NCBI GenBank assembly: GCA_023416695.1
Contig: JAEZGY010000002.1
Span: 1-64,000, forward strand
Source: Bacillota bacterium
GTDB taxonomy: Bacteria > Bacillota > Clostridia > Lachnospirales > Lachnospiraceae
Direction: 5' to 3'
Length of the DNA: 64,000 nucleotides
The notes beneath the pieces were generated by a model, which made no database searches, was not told the DNA's origin, and was given only the letters and a program-made list of their open reading frames with translations. Below are positions 17,216 to 26,652 of the stretch, piece after piece. Position 1 is the first letter of the stretch; the number at the start of each line of letters is the position of its first letter. The translations under genes were made by a program, and so were the position numbers.

Positions 17216-19225
17216 CTATTTTGCAAGCATATTCATAATTTCGTTACTACGTCTGATAAACTTAGTCATTGCTTCCGCTTCTAAAGGCTTGTGGCTAATC
17301 AAAGCAAGATCATATAACTGTTCACAGAAGAGGTCTGTCGAAGCCTCATCCTTATGATCAAAGACATACTGTACTAAAGAGTTGTTAGCATTTAATACAA
17401 GAGTCTGTCCGCCATCAAACATATCAGCACCTGCTCCGTACATGCTGTACATCTTCATCATATCCTGCATTCTTCTAGCATCCTCTGATAAGGTAATCAT
17501 AGAAGAAACTTCTGCATTTTTAAGCTTCTCAACCTTAACCTCAAGCTTTTCCTTACCAAGGACTTTGCGGAACTTCTCAGTCAAAGCTTCTGTTTTGGTT
17601 TTTAAGGTTTCCTCATCTTCCTTAGACACTACATCCTTAAAGCTTTCTGTAACATCTGCATCGATACGCATGAACTTGATGTCTTCCTTAGCTTGTTCAA
17701 GCTGAGAGATAAATGGTTGATCGATATTGTGAGTAAGAATAACTGCATCTAGCCCATTTTCCTTAAACATATTGATATACTGACTCTGCTGTTGTTCATT
17801 CGTTACATAGTATACAATATCTTTTACTGGTTCTTCATTTGTCTCATCAGATTTTGTTTCTTCTACCTTAGTTTCCTCAGTATTAGCATCGTTTAAATCC
17901 TTCTTAGATGCTTCTACATACTCAGGTAACGTAACATATTTACCCTCAAGATTCTTAAAGATAATAAAGTCTTTCATCTTGTCACGGAACTTGTCATCCT
18001 TTAAGCAACCATATTTAATAAATGGATTAATATCATCCCAATATTTCTCATAGTTTTCGCGTTCTACCTTGTACATACCAGCTAGCTTATCCGCTACCTT
18101 CTTAGTAATGTACTCACTGATTTTCTTAACAAATCCATCGTTTTGTAAAGCACTTCTAGAAACATTAAGAGGAAGATCTGGACAATCAATTACACCCTTA
18201 AGTAGCATTAAGAACTCTGGAATTACCTCTTTGATATTATCTGCGATAAATACCTGATTGTTGTATAATTTGATTGTTCCTTCTATGGAATCATACTCCG
18301 TATTAATCTTAGGGAAATAAAGAATACCCTTTAAGTTAAATGGATAGTCCATATTTAGATGAATCCAGAATAAAGGTTCTTTATAATCATGGAATACATG
18401 ACGGTAGAATTCCTTATATTCCTCTTCTGTACAATCATTTGGATGTTTTGTCCAAAGTGGGTGAGGATTATTAATTGGCTGTGGCTTCTTAGGCTCTTTC
18501 TTTTCTGCCTGTTCTGTAGCCTTACCTTCCTCATCTACCTGTGCATCTATCACTTCATCTTGAGGTTCTTCTTCGATTTCCTCAACCTTTGCATTGGCAT
18601 TACTAAAATAGATTTCTACTGGCATAAAGGAGCAATACTTATCTAAAACTTCCTTCACACGATATTCATTACAAAACTCATAGCTGTCTTCATTTAGATA
18701 TAAGGTAATGGTAGTGCCAGTAGTTTCTTTTTCACAGTCGTCCATAACAAACTCTGTACCACCTTCTGACTCCCAATAAACAGCCTTCGCATCTTCTTTA
18801 TAGGACTTTGTCTCAATAGTTACCTTATCGGCTACCATAAAGGCAGAATAAAAGCCTAGACCAAAGTGTCCAATAATCTGATCTTCATTGGTCTTATCCT
18901 TATATTTTTGAAGAAATGCTTCTGCACCAGAAAAGGCAATCTGGTTAATATATTCCTCAACCTCTTCTGCTGTCATACCTATACCATTATCACTAAAGGA
19001 AATGGTCTTCTTTTCTGGATTTACTACTACATCCATACGAAAAGCATGATCCTCAGGGAATGAAACTTCACCTATTACCTCTAATTTCTTAAGTTTTGTA
19101 ATGGCATCACAACCATTGGATACTAATTCACGGATAAATATATCATGGTCGCTATATAGCCATTTTTTAATAATTGGGAAAATATTGTCTGAATTAATAG
19201 ATAGACTTCCTTTATGTCTACTCAT
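17216..19225 (-). CDS. htpG: Hsp90-family chaperone HtpG
   Basis: ATP-dependent cytoplasmic chaperone of 669 residues. The GHKL ATPase domain is complete: RELVSNGCDA with the catalytic Glu, DNGIGM (Asp79), GHFGLGFYSAFMVADKV lid region. After residue 211 comes a charged linker of about 38 residues rich in Glu, Asp and Lys (212-249) that joins the N and middle domains; E. coli HtpG lacks a linker of this kind, which is better known from eukaryotic Hsp90. A second acidic stretch (about 455-480) sits in the middle domain. A CIRCE element and a good promoter lie just upstream, implying HrcA control. Confidence 0.95.
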   Translation of the reverse strand: MSRHKGSLSINSDNIFPIIKKWLYSDHDIFIRELVSNGCDAITKLKKLEVIGEVSFPEDHAFRMDVVVNPEKKTISFSDNGIGMTAEEVEEYINQIAFSGAEAFLQKYKDKTNEDQIIGHFGLGFYSAFMVADKVTIETKSYKEDAKAVYWESEGGTEFVMDDCEKETTGTTITLYLNEDSYEFCNEYRVKEVLDKYCSFMPVEIYFSNANAKVEEIEEEPQDEVIDAQVDEEGKATEQAEKKEPKKPQPINNPHPLWTKHPNDCTEEEYKEFYRHVFHDYKEPLFWIHLNMDYPFNLKGILYFPKINTEYDSIEGTIKLYNNQVFIADNIKEVIPEFLMLLKGVIDCPDLPLNVSRSALQNDGFVKKISEYITKKVADKLAGMYKVERENYEKYWDDINPFIKYGCLKDDKFRDKMKDFIIFKNLEGKYVTLPEYVEASKKDLNDANTEETKVEETKSDETNEEPVKDIVYYVTNEQQQSQYINMFKENGLDAVILTHNIDQPFISQLEQAKEDIKFMRIDADVTESFKDVVSKEDEETLKTKTEALTEKFRKVLGKEKLEVKVEKLKNAEVSSMITLSEDARRMQDMMKMYSMYGAGADMFDGGQTLVLNANNSLVQYVFDHKDEASTDLFCEQLYDLALISHKPLEAEAMTKFIRRSNEIMNMLAK

Positions 19226-19289
19226 GTATAATCGCTCCTTTGCTTGTAGTAATTAATTGAAAACACCTTCTGTTTTCTAGTTAAGTATT

Positions 19290-19318
19290 ATATTAATACT
19301 TGCCTTATTTCTTGTCAA
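19290..19318 (-). promoter_or_regulatory. htpG promoter
   Basis: On the minus strand, TTGACA (19318-19313) and TAATAT (19295-19290) are separated by 17 bases, a near-consensus sigma-A promoter about 65 bases before the htpG ATG. Confidence 0.7.
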
Positions 19319-19325
19319 GAAAAAA

Positions 19326-19352
19326 TTAGCACTCAACTACTTCGAGTGCTAA
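19326..19352. promoter_or_regulatory. CIRCE operator (HrcA binding site) that also resembles a terminator
   Basis: TTAGCACTC, nine bases, GAGTGCTAA: an exact match to the CIRCE consensus. It lies 8 bases upstream of the htpG -35 box and 12 bases after the stop of the preceding gene. Read on the minus strand the stem is followed by TTTTTTC, so it could also terminate transcription of the preceding gene. Confidence 0.85.
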
Positions 19353-19363
19353 TAATCTATTCT

Positions 19364-19861
19364 CTATGCCTCTGTGTAAGCAACTTGTGCTTTTTGTAAG
19401 AACTGTTTTACAGACTCATCCCAATAATTCTCAAGGCTCTTATCCATTGAAAATACCTTTAAGCTGGTGCCCGTAATGATATATAAGCCATTGTTGTCAT
19501 AACGAAGATTCAAATATAACCCATTTACATCCTCTAACTTAAAGGATGAATTACTATTATTCAACACATTCGTTGTGTTTTGTTTATTTATCTGAAATAC
19601 AATCTTCATAGAAAGTGGTGTCCTACTACCCTTAATAAACTGATAGGCTACTGACTTTACTTCACTCCATTTTGTATATTGGCGTCCATTAAGCTCTTCC
19701 TTCTCATCAGAAGAATACCAAGCAAGATTTAGCTTACCATCTAGATGAAGGGAGGTAGCTGTATTAATATCCATTTCATTAAGCAAAAATTCGTCAAATA
19801 AGGAATGCAGTAATAACTGTGACATTATGGTTTTTATATCCTGAATCTGTAGTGCAATCAT
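19364..19861 (-). CDS. DUF5721-like hypothetical protein (165 aa)
   Basis: A 165-residue soluble protein starting MIALQIQDIKTIMSQLL. The pattern of an early LLHSLFDEFLLNEMDINTATSLHLDG block and alternating strand-like segments recalls the clostridial DUF5721 family; this family link is from memory and not certain. No catalytic motif, cysteine cluster or signal peptide is seen. It lies directly upstream of the CIRCE element and htpG in the same direction. The function is unknown. Confidence 0.6.
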   Translation of the reverse strand: MIALQIQDIKTIMSQLLLHSLFDEFLLNEMDINTATSLHLDGKLNLAWYSSDEKEELNGRQYTKWSEVKSVAYQFIKGSRTPLSMKIVFQINKQNTTNVLNNSNSSFKLEDVNGLYLNLRYDNNGLYIITGTSLKVFSMDKSLENYWDESVKQFLQKAQVAYTEA

Positions 19862-19972
19862 ACCGTTGTACCTTTCTTCCTCTAATCTTACTTCATCTAT
19901 TGTAGAATATTATGTCCTGATTTGCAAATACTATGGGAGTAAAATTTGATAACTTTAAAGGAGGTAGCATTT

Positions 19973-20176
19973 ATGTGGTATTACTCAGATAAAAGCAAAT
20001 CTTACCGGTTCCCAGGACATAATAGTGTTTTAAACTATGAAAAAGATCACCAGATGTACTGTCCACCTGCAGATACCTTTACTTCCCTAGACGGCTTCTC
20101 CTATGACTCCTACAGTTCTTTTAACCTTCCGATGCCTACTACTTATTCCGAATCAGATTCTTCTACTTATTCCTAA
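19973..20176 (+). CDS. Small Ser/Tyr-rich hypothetical protein (67 aa)
   Basis: ATG at 19973 is preceded by AAAGGAGGTAGC, an excellent ribosome binding site. The 67-residue product starts MWYYSDKSKSYRF and ends in a Ser/Thr/Tyr-rich tail. It has no hydrophobic segment. The frame extends upstream to 19946 but the internal ATG is the one with the binding site. A terminator follows, so it appears to be a complete monocistronic unit. I do not recognise it; a sporulation-type role would be speculation. Confidence 0.55.
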   Translation: MWYYSDKSKSYRFPGHNSVLNYEKDHQMYCPPADTFTSLDGFSYDSYSSFNLPMPTTYSESDSSTYS

Positions 20177-20185
20177 GAAGCTTTA

Positions 20186-20225
20186 AAATAGCTCATGCAC
20201 TTTACAGTACACGAGCTATTTTTTA
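20186..20225. terminator. Terminator between the 67-aa gene and the TraX-like gene
   Basis: AATAGCTCATG and a matching ACGAGCTATT form a stem with one imperfect position, followed by TTTTTATTT on the plus strand; it lies between convergent genes. Confidence 0.75.
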
Positions 20226-20231
20226 TTTACT

Positions 20232-20972
20232 CTACCATCCAAAATATTTCGTTGGCATATGCCCATGAATCCAAACATAGAGGCCAAGTATAATGGCTAT
20301 ATGAAGTGGATAATACACATAAAATAGATATTTCACCTTTGGTCCAAGCTTACCATTGTAGCAAGCAATAATAGGTATTGCTAGAACACTAAACATTTGA
20401 ACAGCATTAATACCGCAAAATAGTATATTCAGTGCTAAAAGAATCGTAAAAATATGATAATTCTTCCCCCTATACAGATAGAATACTGCCATATACGCAA
20501 TACCTAACTCTGCGTAATCCACCTTTGCAAGGCTCGCAACCACTCCAGCAGTAAACAAGATGATTACCACAGCAATGTTGGCATTGGACGTATCCTTCCC
20601 CCACTTCTTATACGTTTGGTCAATGGCATAAATCATTACCAGACCAATAAATAAGGTACAGAACACATTCTGCATAGCAAAAAGATTACCACTATCATTA
20701 AACAATAGGTCAAAAGGAAGCTCTGATAAGAGGGCAAACAAAAACAATCGATACATGTATTTTTTAACATTTCTCGTATGAAAAAAGCCCTCTACAATAA
20801 GAAAACAAAAAATCGGGAATGCCAATCTTCCGATTACTCGTAAATAAGGTACTCCATCCATATTGGCATAAGGAAAAAGGCCTGCACCAACATGATCTAT
20901 GGTCATTGTAATTATGGCTATTAGTTTTAAGTGAAACGAAGTCAGTCCGCCCTTCTCTATGTTAACTGACAT
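20232..20972 (-). CDS. TraX family membrane protein
   Basis: A 246-residue polytopic membrane protein of the TraX family, named after the F-pilin acetyltransferase; chromosomal members in Firmicutes have unknown acyl acceptors. Characteristic stretches are LKLIAIITMTIDHVGAG, the YLRVIGRLAFPIFCFLIVEGF segment and RLFLFALLSELPFDL. About seven hydrophobic segments are visible. AAGGAGG precedes the ATG. The neighbouring gene on the same strand is the GlgX-like pseudoenzyme, 24 bases upstream, so the two may form an operon. Confidence 0.85.
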   Translation of the reverse strand: MSVNIEKGGLTSFHLKLIAIITMTIDHVGAGLFPYANMDGVPYLRVIGRLAFPIFCFLIVEGFFHTRNVKKYMYRLFLFALLSELPFDLLFNDSGNLFAMQNVFCTLFIGLVMIYAIDQTYKKWGKDTSNANIAVVIILFTAGVVASLAKVDYAELGIAYMAVFYLYRGKNYHIFTILLALNILFCGINAVQMFSVLAIPIIACYNGKLGPKVKYLFYVYYPLHIAIILGLYVWIHGHMPTKYFGW

Positions 20973-20996
20973 GAAAATGATTCCTCCTTGTATCCA

Positions 20997-22892
20997 TTAC
21001 TTTTTCGTCCTACTGATTAGCACTAAAACACAACGAGACTTTATCAAGATGGAATCCTTCTTTATCCCTACTAATTCATTTGTCCTTGAATCTAATCCCT
21101 GACTTGTGTCTATTAAAACACTCCATTCCTTTCCCTTTGGAGGGCTAGGTAGGTCAAATACATGATTATCCCAATGCATATTATAGGCAAGGTAAAAGGA
21201 CTCATCAGAGTCTACATGATTTATCTTCACATAATTCCCACACAACAGAATTCCTAATACCCTACTATAGTTCGAATAGTCTGGATACCAAGCTTTAGTA
21301 CCATGGAAGGATAGGTCTGGAAATCCACAGGAGATATAATCCATAAGACGGAACTCTTCCTTACGATGAAGAATCGGATGTGCCTTACGAAGGGCAATCA
21401 TCTCTCTTACAAACTGATACACAGCTTCATTTGTCTTCAATTGATTCCAGTTAAGCCAAGTAACCTCGTTATCCTGACAATAGGCATTATTATTACCATT
21501 CTGAGAATTAAGAAACTCATCTCCTGATAACAATAGAGGTGTTCCTTGACTTAAAAATAGTGTCACTATAGCATTACAAATCTGTCTTTGTCTCTGTTCA
21601 AGTACCTTCTTTGACCGAGACACGCCTTCTTTACCACAGTTCCAACTATAATTGTACTCCGTACCGTCCTTATTATCTTCCCCATTGGCTTCATTATGCT
21701 TTACATCATAGGAATACAAATCTGCAAGAGTAAAGCCATTGGTATTGGTAATAAAATTAATCTTTCCAATCTTGGCAGGCTTGTTCTTAAACTGGGCACC
21801 GAATTTACCTGTGTGCTCCTCATCACCCTTTAAAAACCGCCTCATATCTGTCTGATAACTATCATTATAAACGGCCAAGTTCTCATAAGCAGGAAGTTTA
21901 TTAGGATAAATCTCATGAGTTGGTATATGATCACTCATAAGCTTCACTCCTGTAAGGTAAGGGTCCTTTGCCACCAAGCTCGGATTAATGCCAGAGCTAT
22001 TAAAATGGAAGCCATCTACATGATATTCCTGTACCCAGTGTCTAAAACAAGAGAGAATATAGTAAGGATTAGTACCTGGTTCAAAGTAAAATTCCATAAT
22101 CACTTCAACACCAGCCTTATGACATTCCTTCACTAGCTGTTTAAACTCTTGTTCAGGATCCTTACTGCTATAGGACTCCTTCGGTGCCATATAAAAGGCA
22201 TCCTTTGTATATCCCCAGTAATTTATCTTAAAGGAAGGTTCTTCCTTTAGGTTCTGCTGCTGTAAAAATGCCTGATAACCTGAAGTACCTCTAGAGGCCC
22301 TTCCTGTCACCATGATTTCGTTAAAATTATAAGCAGGCATTAATTCTATGGCATTAATACCTAACTCCTTAAGATAAGAAAGCTTCTCTATAATACCAAG
22401 GTAGGTTCCCTTATGCTTTACTTTAGAGGAGACATGTTTTGTAAACCCTCTTACATGAAGGCGATACAGAATCATATCCTCATAAGCTAGCCTAGGTTGC
22501 TTGTCTTCTTCCCAGTCAAAATAATTGTTTTCTAGTATTCCCCTAACACGTTCATTTTTAGGGTGTCTATACTCTCCCCAGGTGCCCCGTCCAGATATCT
22601 TTGTTGCCCAGGGATCTGCATACTCTTTGTGGTTGGTTTCATAAGTATACTCAAGCCCACTATTAGGAAGTTTATCTATTCCAACTGTAAAAACATCCCC
22701 AAAACGATATTTTTCTTCTAAAGGTATCGTGAGTATTTTTACCTCACTTCCCTTTTGATAGAGATGCAGAAAAGAATCTGTGGAGGATTCTATGGCAACT
22801 GAAAAATAAGTAATAGTTCCCTCTCTAGTCACTCCCAAAGGTTTTGGGCTTCCATATACTATTTCCCATGAATTAGCATTGTTCTTTGTCAA
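20997..22892 (-). CDS. GlgX-like GH13 protein lacking catalytic residues
   Basis: A 631-residue relative of glycogen debranching enzymes: an N-terminal CBM48-like domain (about 1-115), then a GH13 barrel with strong GlgX-type stretches such as KHNEANGEDNKDG (398-410) and LSQGTPLLLSGDEF. The four GH13 signature regions are all altered. Region I reads EFYFEP (267-272) where DVVYNH is normal. Region II is VDGFHFN, with the invariant Arg changed to His296 and the nucleophile Asp to Asn298. In region III the acid/base Glu is replaced (SDHIP, Asp321). Region IV has Thr384-Asn385 in place of His-Asp. It is predicted not to hydrolyse glycosidic bonds but could bind glucans. The start is TTG with GGAGGG 7-8 bases upstream. 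Confidence 0.85.
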   Translation of the reverse strand: MTKNNANSWEIVYGSPKPLGVTREGTITYFSVAIESSTDSFLHLYQKGSEVKILTIPLEEKYRFGDVFTVGIDKLPNSGLEYTYETNHKEYADPWATKISGRGTWGEYRHPKNERVRGILENNYFDWEEDKQPRLAYEDMILYRLHVRGFTKHVSSKVKHKGTYLGIIEKLSYLKELGINAIELMPAYNFNEIMVTGRASRGTSGYQAFLQQQNLKEEPSFKINYWGYTKDAFYMAPKESYSSKDPEQEFKQLVKECHKAGVEVIMEFYFEPGTNPYYILSCFRHWVQEYHVDGFHFNSSGINPSLVAKDPYLTGVKLMSDHIPTHEIYPNKLPAYENLAVYNDSYQTDMRRFLKGDEEHTGKFGAQFKNKPAKIGKINFITNTNGFTLADLYSYDVKHNEANGEDNKDGTEYNYSWNCGKEGVSRSKKVLEQRQRQICNAIVTLFLSQGTPLLLSGDEFLNSQNGNNNAYCQDNEVTWLNWNQLKTNEAVYQFVREMIALRKAHPILHRKEEFRLMDYISCGFPDLSFHGTKAWYPDYSNYSRVLGILLCGNYVKINHVDSDESFYLAYNMHWDNHVFDLPSPPKGKEWSVLIDTSQGLDSRTNELVGIKKDSILIKSRCVLVLISRTKK

Positions 22893-22957
22893 TTATATAC
22901 CCTCCAGATTCCATTTATTCTAATTCTATGCTTACCACGGTACCAAACGTATCTATC

Positions 22958-24748
22958 TTATGATTGTGCTTCAATCTGCTCTGCCAAATCATTCAGATAC
23001 ATCCATCTGTCCATCTTCTCTTCTAATAGATTCTCTTTGGCTTCCTTTTCCTCCATTAAAGAATTTAACTTCACAAAATCTGTCGCCGCCTTCTTTATGG
23101 CTTCCTCTATCTCTTCAATTTCTTGCTCCAAACGTGCAATCACTGTATCAATTTCATTATACTCCCTTTGCTCTTGGTAAGTAAACTTTAATTTCTTGTC
23201 TTTTACCTTAGCCACAGGAGCCTTTTTCTCTGTAACAGGTTTATCTTCAAAGTTATCAATAGTTTCCTTAGCTACTTCCTTATAATCACTGTAATTGCCC
23301 TCATATTGTGTAATAACACCATTACCTTCAAAGGCAAAGATTCTCTCCACAAGCTTATCTAAGAAGAAACGATCATGGGATACTGTAATGACAATTCCAT
23401 CAAAGGTTGTTAAATAATCCTCTAGTATTGTAAGGGTCTGGATATCTAAGTCATTGGTAGGCTCATCCAGAATCAGAATATTTGGAGCTTCCATTAATAC
23501 CATCAGAAGATATAACCTTCTCTTCTCCCCACCAGACAAACGATTAATGGTAGTATATTGCATAGCAGAATCAAATAAGAAACGTTCACACATCTTACTT
23601 GCAGTAATCTTACCTTCTGTGGTCTCGATATACTCTCCCACCTGACGGACACAGTCAATCACTAGACTTTCCTCTGGAAGAGCCCCGTTCTCCTGCGCAA
23701 AATATCCAAGCTTCACAGTCTGGCCAATGTCCACTGTCCCTTCGTCAGGGGTTAGCTTCCCTGTAATAATGTTTAGAAGGGTAGACTTCCCACAGCCATT
23801 GGGCCCAATGATACCAACACGATCATTTTTTAAGAAGATATAGGAAAAATCATCAATCACAAGCTTATCGCCGAATGATTTTTTAATATGATCCACTTCG
23901 ATGGTTTTCTTTCCAAGACGAGAGGATACAGAGTTAATCTCCACCTTACCATCCACCTCAATCTTATCTCGATTACTTAGCTCCTCAAAACGCTCAATTC
24001 TAGCCTTCTGCTTTGTACTTCTAGCCCTTGCCCCTCTCTTCATCCACTCAAGCTCCATACGGTATAAGCTCTTGTTCTTTCTCTCAGTGGCAAGCTCGAT
24101 ATCCTCTCTTTGTGCCTTCAAATCTAGGAACCCAGAATAATTCGCTTCATAGGTATAAAGACTACCCTTATCAATCTCGACAATCTTATTTGTTACCTTG
24201 TCGAGGAAATAGCGGTCATGGGTTACCATAAGAAGTGCGCCACGATACCTCTTTAAATAGTCTTCTAGCCACTCTACCATGGAGTTGTCAAGGTGGTTGG
24301 TAGGTTCATCAAGAACTAAGATATCCGCAGGAGTCAATAAGGTTCTCACTAAAGCAGCACGTTTACGTTGTCCACCACTTAAGGTATCTGGATTACAAGT
24401 AAAGTCCGTAATGGCAAGCTTAGTAAGCATCGCTTTTGCATCTGCCTCTAAGGTCCAGATATCAGTATGAATGGCTTTCCCTTCTACAATATTCTCTAGA
24501 AGTGTCTTCTTATTGTCAAAGACTGGTGTCTGTGGTAAATATTCCACATGCACCTGATTTCCCTTCACGACTCTACCCTCATCCGGCTCCACAAGACCTG
24601 CTACAATCTTTAATAGGGTAGATTTCCCCGTTCCATTTATACCAATTAATCCAATTTTCTCCCCTTCATTGATACCCATGGACGCATTTTTAAGTAAATA
24701 GCGTTCCGTGTAGCTATGGGTCACCTCTTGTATGGTTAATAAATTCAT
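22958..24748 (-). CDS. ABC-F family ATPase, Uup/YdiF-like
   Basis: A soluble ATPase of 596 residues with two ABC cassettes and no membrane segments; ABC-F proteins act on ribosomes. The first cassette has GINGTGKST and LSGGQRKRAALVR, the second GPNGCGKST and LSGGEKRRLYLL, both with Walker B LDEPTNHLD/LDEPTNDLD and intact SHDRFFLD-type H-loops. The inter-cassette linker (RARSTKQKARIERF) is basic. A coiled-coil C-terminal domain (about 525-596, rich in Glu/Lys) matches the Uup type. It is divergent from the second ABC-F gene across 180 bases. Resistance versus housekeeping function is not decidable. Confidence 0.9.
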   Translation of the reverse strand: MNLLTIQEVTHSYTERYLLKNASMGINEGEKIGLIGINGTGKSTLLKIVAGLVEPDEGRVVKGNQVHVEYLPQTPVFDNKKTLLENIVEGKAIHTDIWTLEADAKAMLTKLAITDFTCNPDTLSGGQRKRAALVRTLLTPADILVLDEPTNHLDNSMVEWLEDYLKRYRGALLMVTHDRYFLDKVTNKIVEIDKGSLYTYEANYSGFLDLKAQREDIELATERKNKSLYRMELEWMKRGARARSTKQKARIERFEELSNRDKIEVDGKVEINSVSSRLGKKTIEVDHIKKSFGDKLVIDDFSYIFLKNDRVGIIGPNGCGKSTLLNIITGKLTPDEGTVDIGQTVKLGYFAQENGALPEESLVIDCVRQVGEYIETTEGKITASKMCERFLFDSAMQYTTINRLSGGEKRRLYLLMVLMEAPNILILDEPTNDLDIQTLTILEDYLTTFDGIVITVSHDRFFLDKLVERIFAFEGNGVITQYEGNYSDYKEVAKETIDNFEDKPVTEKKAPVAKVKDKKLKFTYQEQREYNEIDTVIARLEQEIEEIEEAIKKAATDFVKLNSLMEEKEAKENLLEEKMDRWMYLNDLAEQIEAQS

Positions 24749-24928
24749 TTCAAAACTCCTAACCTATTCCATTTAATTAACAAAAATTCACGTAAAGTCA
24801 TTCTATCACAGGAAAAGCTACTTTTCAACGAGAGAAAAGGCTTGCAAAATCCATAGGATAAGGTAAAATAAATATGGCTATTGCCTAGATGTATACTGGG
24901 CAAATAAAAAGATTGAGAGGTTATATAT

Positions 24929-26563
24929 ATGATTCAAGCTGCAAATGTAACTTTACGACTTGGAAAACGTGCCTTGTTTGAGGATGTTAACATAAAATTT
25001 ACCGAAGGTAACTGCTACGGCTTAATTGGTGCTAATGGTGCAGGTAAATCTACCTTCCTTAAAATTCTTTCCGGACAGCTAGAGACAACTAGCGGTGATA
25101 TTATCATCACTCCTGGTCAACGTCTTTCTTTCCTACAACAGGACCATTTTAAGTACGACCAATATGATGTTCTTTCCACTGTTATCATGGGAAATCAACG
25201 TCTATATGACATCATGAAGGAAAAAGATGCGATCTATGCCAAAGAAGATTTTACCGAAGAAGACGGTATTCGCGCTTCTGAGTTAGAAGGTGAATTCGCT
25301 TCTATGAATGGTTGGGAAGCAGAAAGTGATGCTGCTACTCTCCTGAATGGTCTAGGTATTGAGACAGAACTTCATTACAAGCAAATGAATGAATTAAGCG
25401 GGTCCCAGAAGATTAAGGTATTGCTTGCACAAGCATTATTCGGTAACCCAGACGTACTTCTTCTCGACGAGCCTACCAACCACTTGGATATGGAAGCAAT
25501 TCGTTGGTTAGAAGAATTCTTAATCAACTTTGAAAACACGGTAATCGTGGTTTCCCATGACCGTTACTTCTTAAATAAGGTTTGTACCCACATTGCGGAT
25601 ATTGACTATGCTAAGATTCAGCTTTACGCTGGTAACTATGATTTCTGGTATGAATCCAGTCAGTTAATGGTAAAACAGATGAAGGAAGCTAACAAGAAGA
25701 AGGAAGAAAAGATCAAAGAGTTACAGGAATTTATCCAACGTTTCTCTGCTAATGCTTCCAAATCTAAGCAGGCTACTTCCAGAAAGAAAGCGTTAGAGAA
25801 AATCGAATTAGATGACATCCGTCCATCTAGCCGTAAATACCCATACATTAACTTCCAACCTAATCGTGAGATTGGTAATGAAGTATTAACGGTAACTAAC
25901 CTTTCTAAAACTATTGATGGTGTAAAAGTACTTGATAACATTTCCTTTATTGTGAATCGTGAAGACAAGATTGCCTTTGTAGGTCCTAACACCTTAGCTA
26001 CTACTACTCTATTTAAAATCTTAGCTGGTGAGATGGAGCCAGATGAAGGAAGCTATAAATGGGGCTTAACAACCTCACAGAGCTACTTCCCTAAGGATAA
26101 CACCAAATACTTTGACTGCGAAGACACTATCGTAGATTGGTTAATGCCATACTCTCCTGAAAAGGATGTAACCTACGTTCGTGGATTTATGGGACGTATG
26201 TTATTTGCAGGTGAAGAAGGCGTAAAAAAAGTTAAAGTTTTATCTGGTGGCGAAAAAGTTCGTGTAATGTTATCGAAAATGATGATATTAGGCTCTAACG
26301 TCTTAATTATGGATGAGCCTACTAACCATTTAGATATGGAATCCATCACTGCATTAAATAATGGTGTAATCAAATTCCCTGGCGTTGTATTGTTCACTTC
26401 CCAGGATCATCAGTTTGTTCAAACCATTGCAAACCGTATTATGGAACTTACACCAAATGGCTTAATTGACAAGGTTTCCACCTATGATGAATACCTTGAC
26501 AACGATGAACTTGCCAGAAAACGTCAGGTTATGAACATGGTAACTGATGATGACAATGACTAG
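24929..26563 (+). CDS. ABC-F family ATPase, YbiT/YkpA-like, with atypical second cassette
   Basis: A 544-residue ABC-F protein. The first cassette is intact: GANGAGKST (34-42), LSGSQKIKVLL signature, LDEPTNHLD, SHDRYFLN. In the second cassette the P-loop reads GPNTLATTT (352-360), without the Gly-Lys pair that holds ATP phosphate; a degenerate second P-loop of this kind is known in the YbiT/YkpA subgroup. In addition the H-loop reads TSQDHQF, Gln492 replacing the usual His. The second signature LSGGEKVRVML and LIMDEPTNHLD are normal. So only one ATP site composition is likely to be fully active. It probably acts in translation on stalled ribosomes. Confidence 0.9.
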   Translation: MIQAANVTLRLGKRALFEDVNIKFTEGNCYGLIGANGAGKSTFLKILSGQLETTSGDIIITPGQRLSFLQQDHFKYDQYDVLSTVIMGNQRLYDIMKEKDAIYAKEDFTEEDGIRASELEGEFASMNGWEAESDAATLLNGLGIETELHYKQMNELSGSQKIKVLLAQALFGNPDVLLLDEPTNHLDMEAIRWLEEFLINFENTVIVVSHDRYFLNKVCTHIADIDYAKIQLYAGNYDFWYESSQLMVKQMKEANKKKEEKIKELQEFIQRFSANASKSKQATSRKKALEKIELDDIRPSSRKYPYINFQPNREIGNEVLTVTNLSKTIDGVKVLDNISFIVNREDKIAFVGPNTLATTTLFKILAGEMEPDEGSYKWGLTTSQSYFPKDNTKYFDCEDTIVDWLMPYSPEKDVTYVRGFMGRMLFAGEEGVKKVKVLSGGEKVRVMLSKMMILGSNVLIMDEPTNHLDMESITALNNGVIKFPGVVLFTSQDHQFVQTIANRIMELTPNGLIDKVSTYDEYLDNDELARKRQVMNMVTDDDND

Positions 26564-26652
26564 AGCTACCTTGACAAAAAACGTTGTTTTAGGGTAGAAT
26601 GTGTGTATTATGTATAGTTAATAGTTTTCAAAGAAGAAATGACTTCATGAAT

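Noticed and set aside
17042..17357. Two plus-strand frames downstream of the 42-residue gene
   Set aside because: They run across the htpG terminator and the end of htpG in antisense, without ribosome binding sites.
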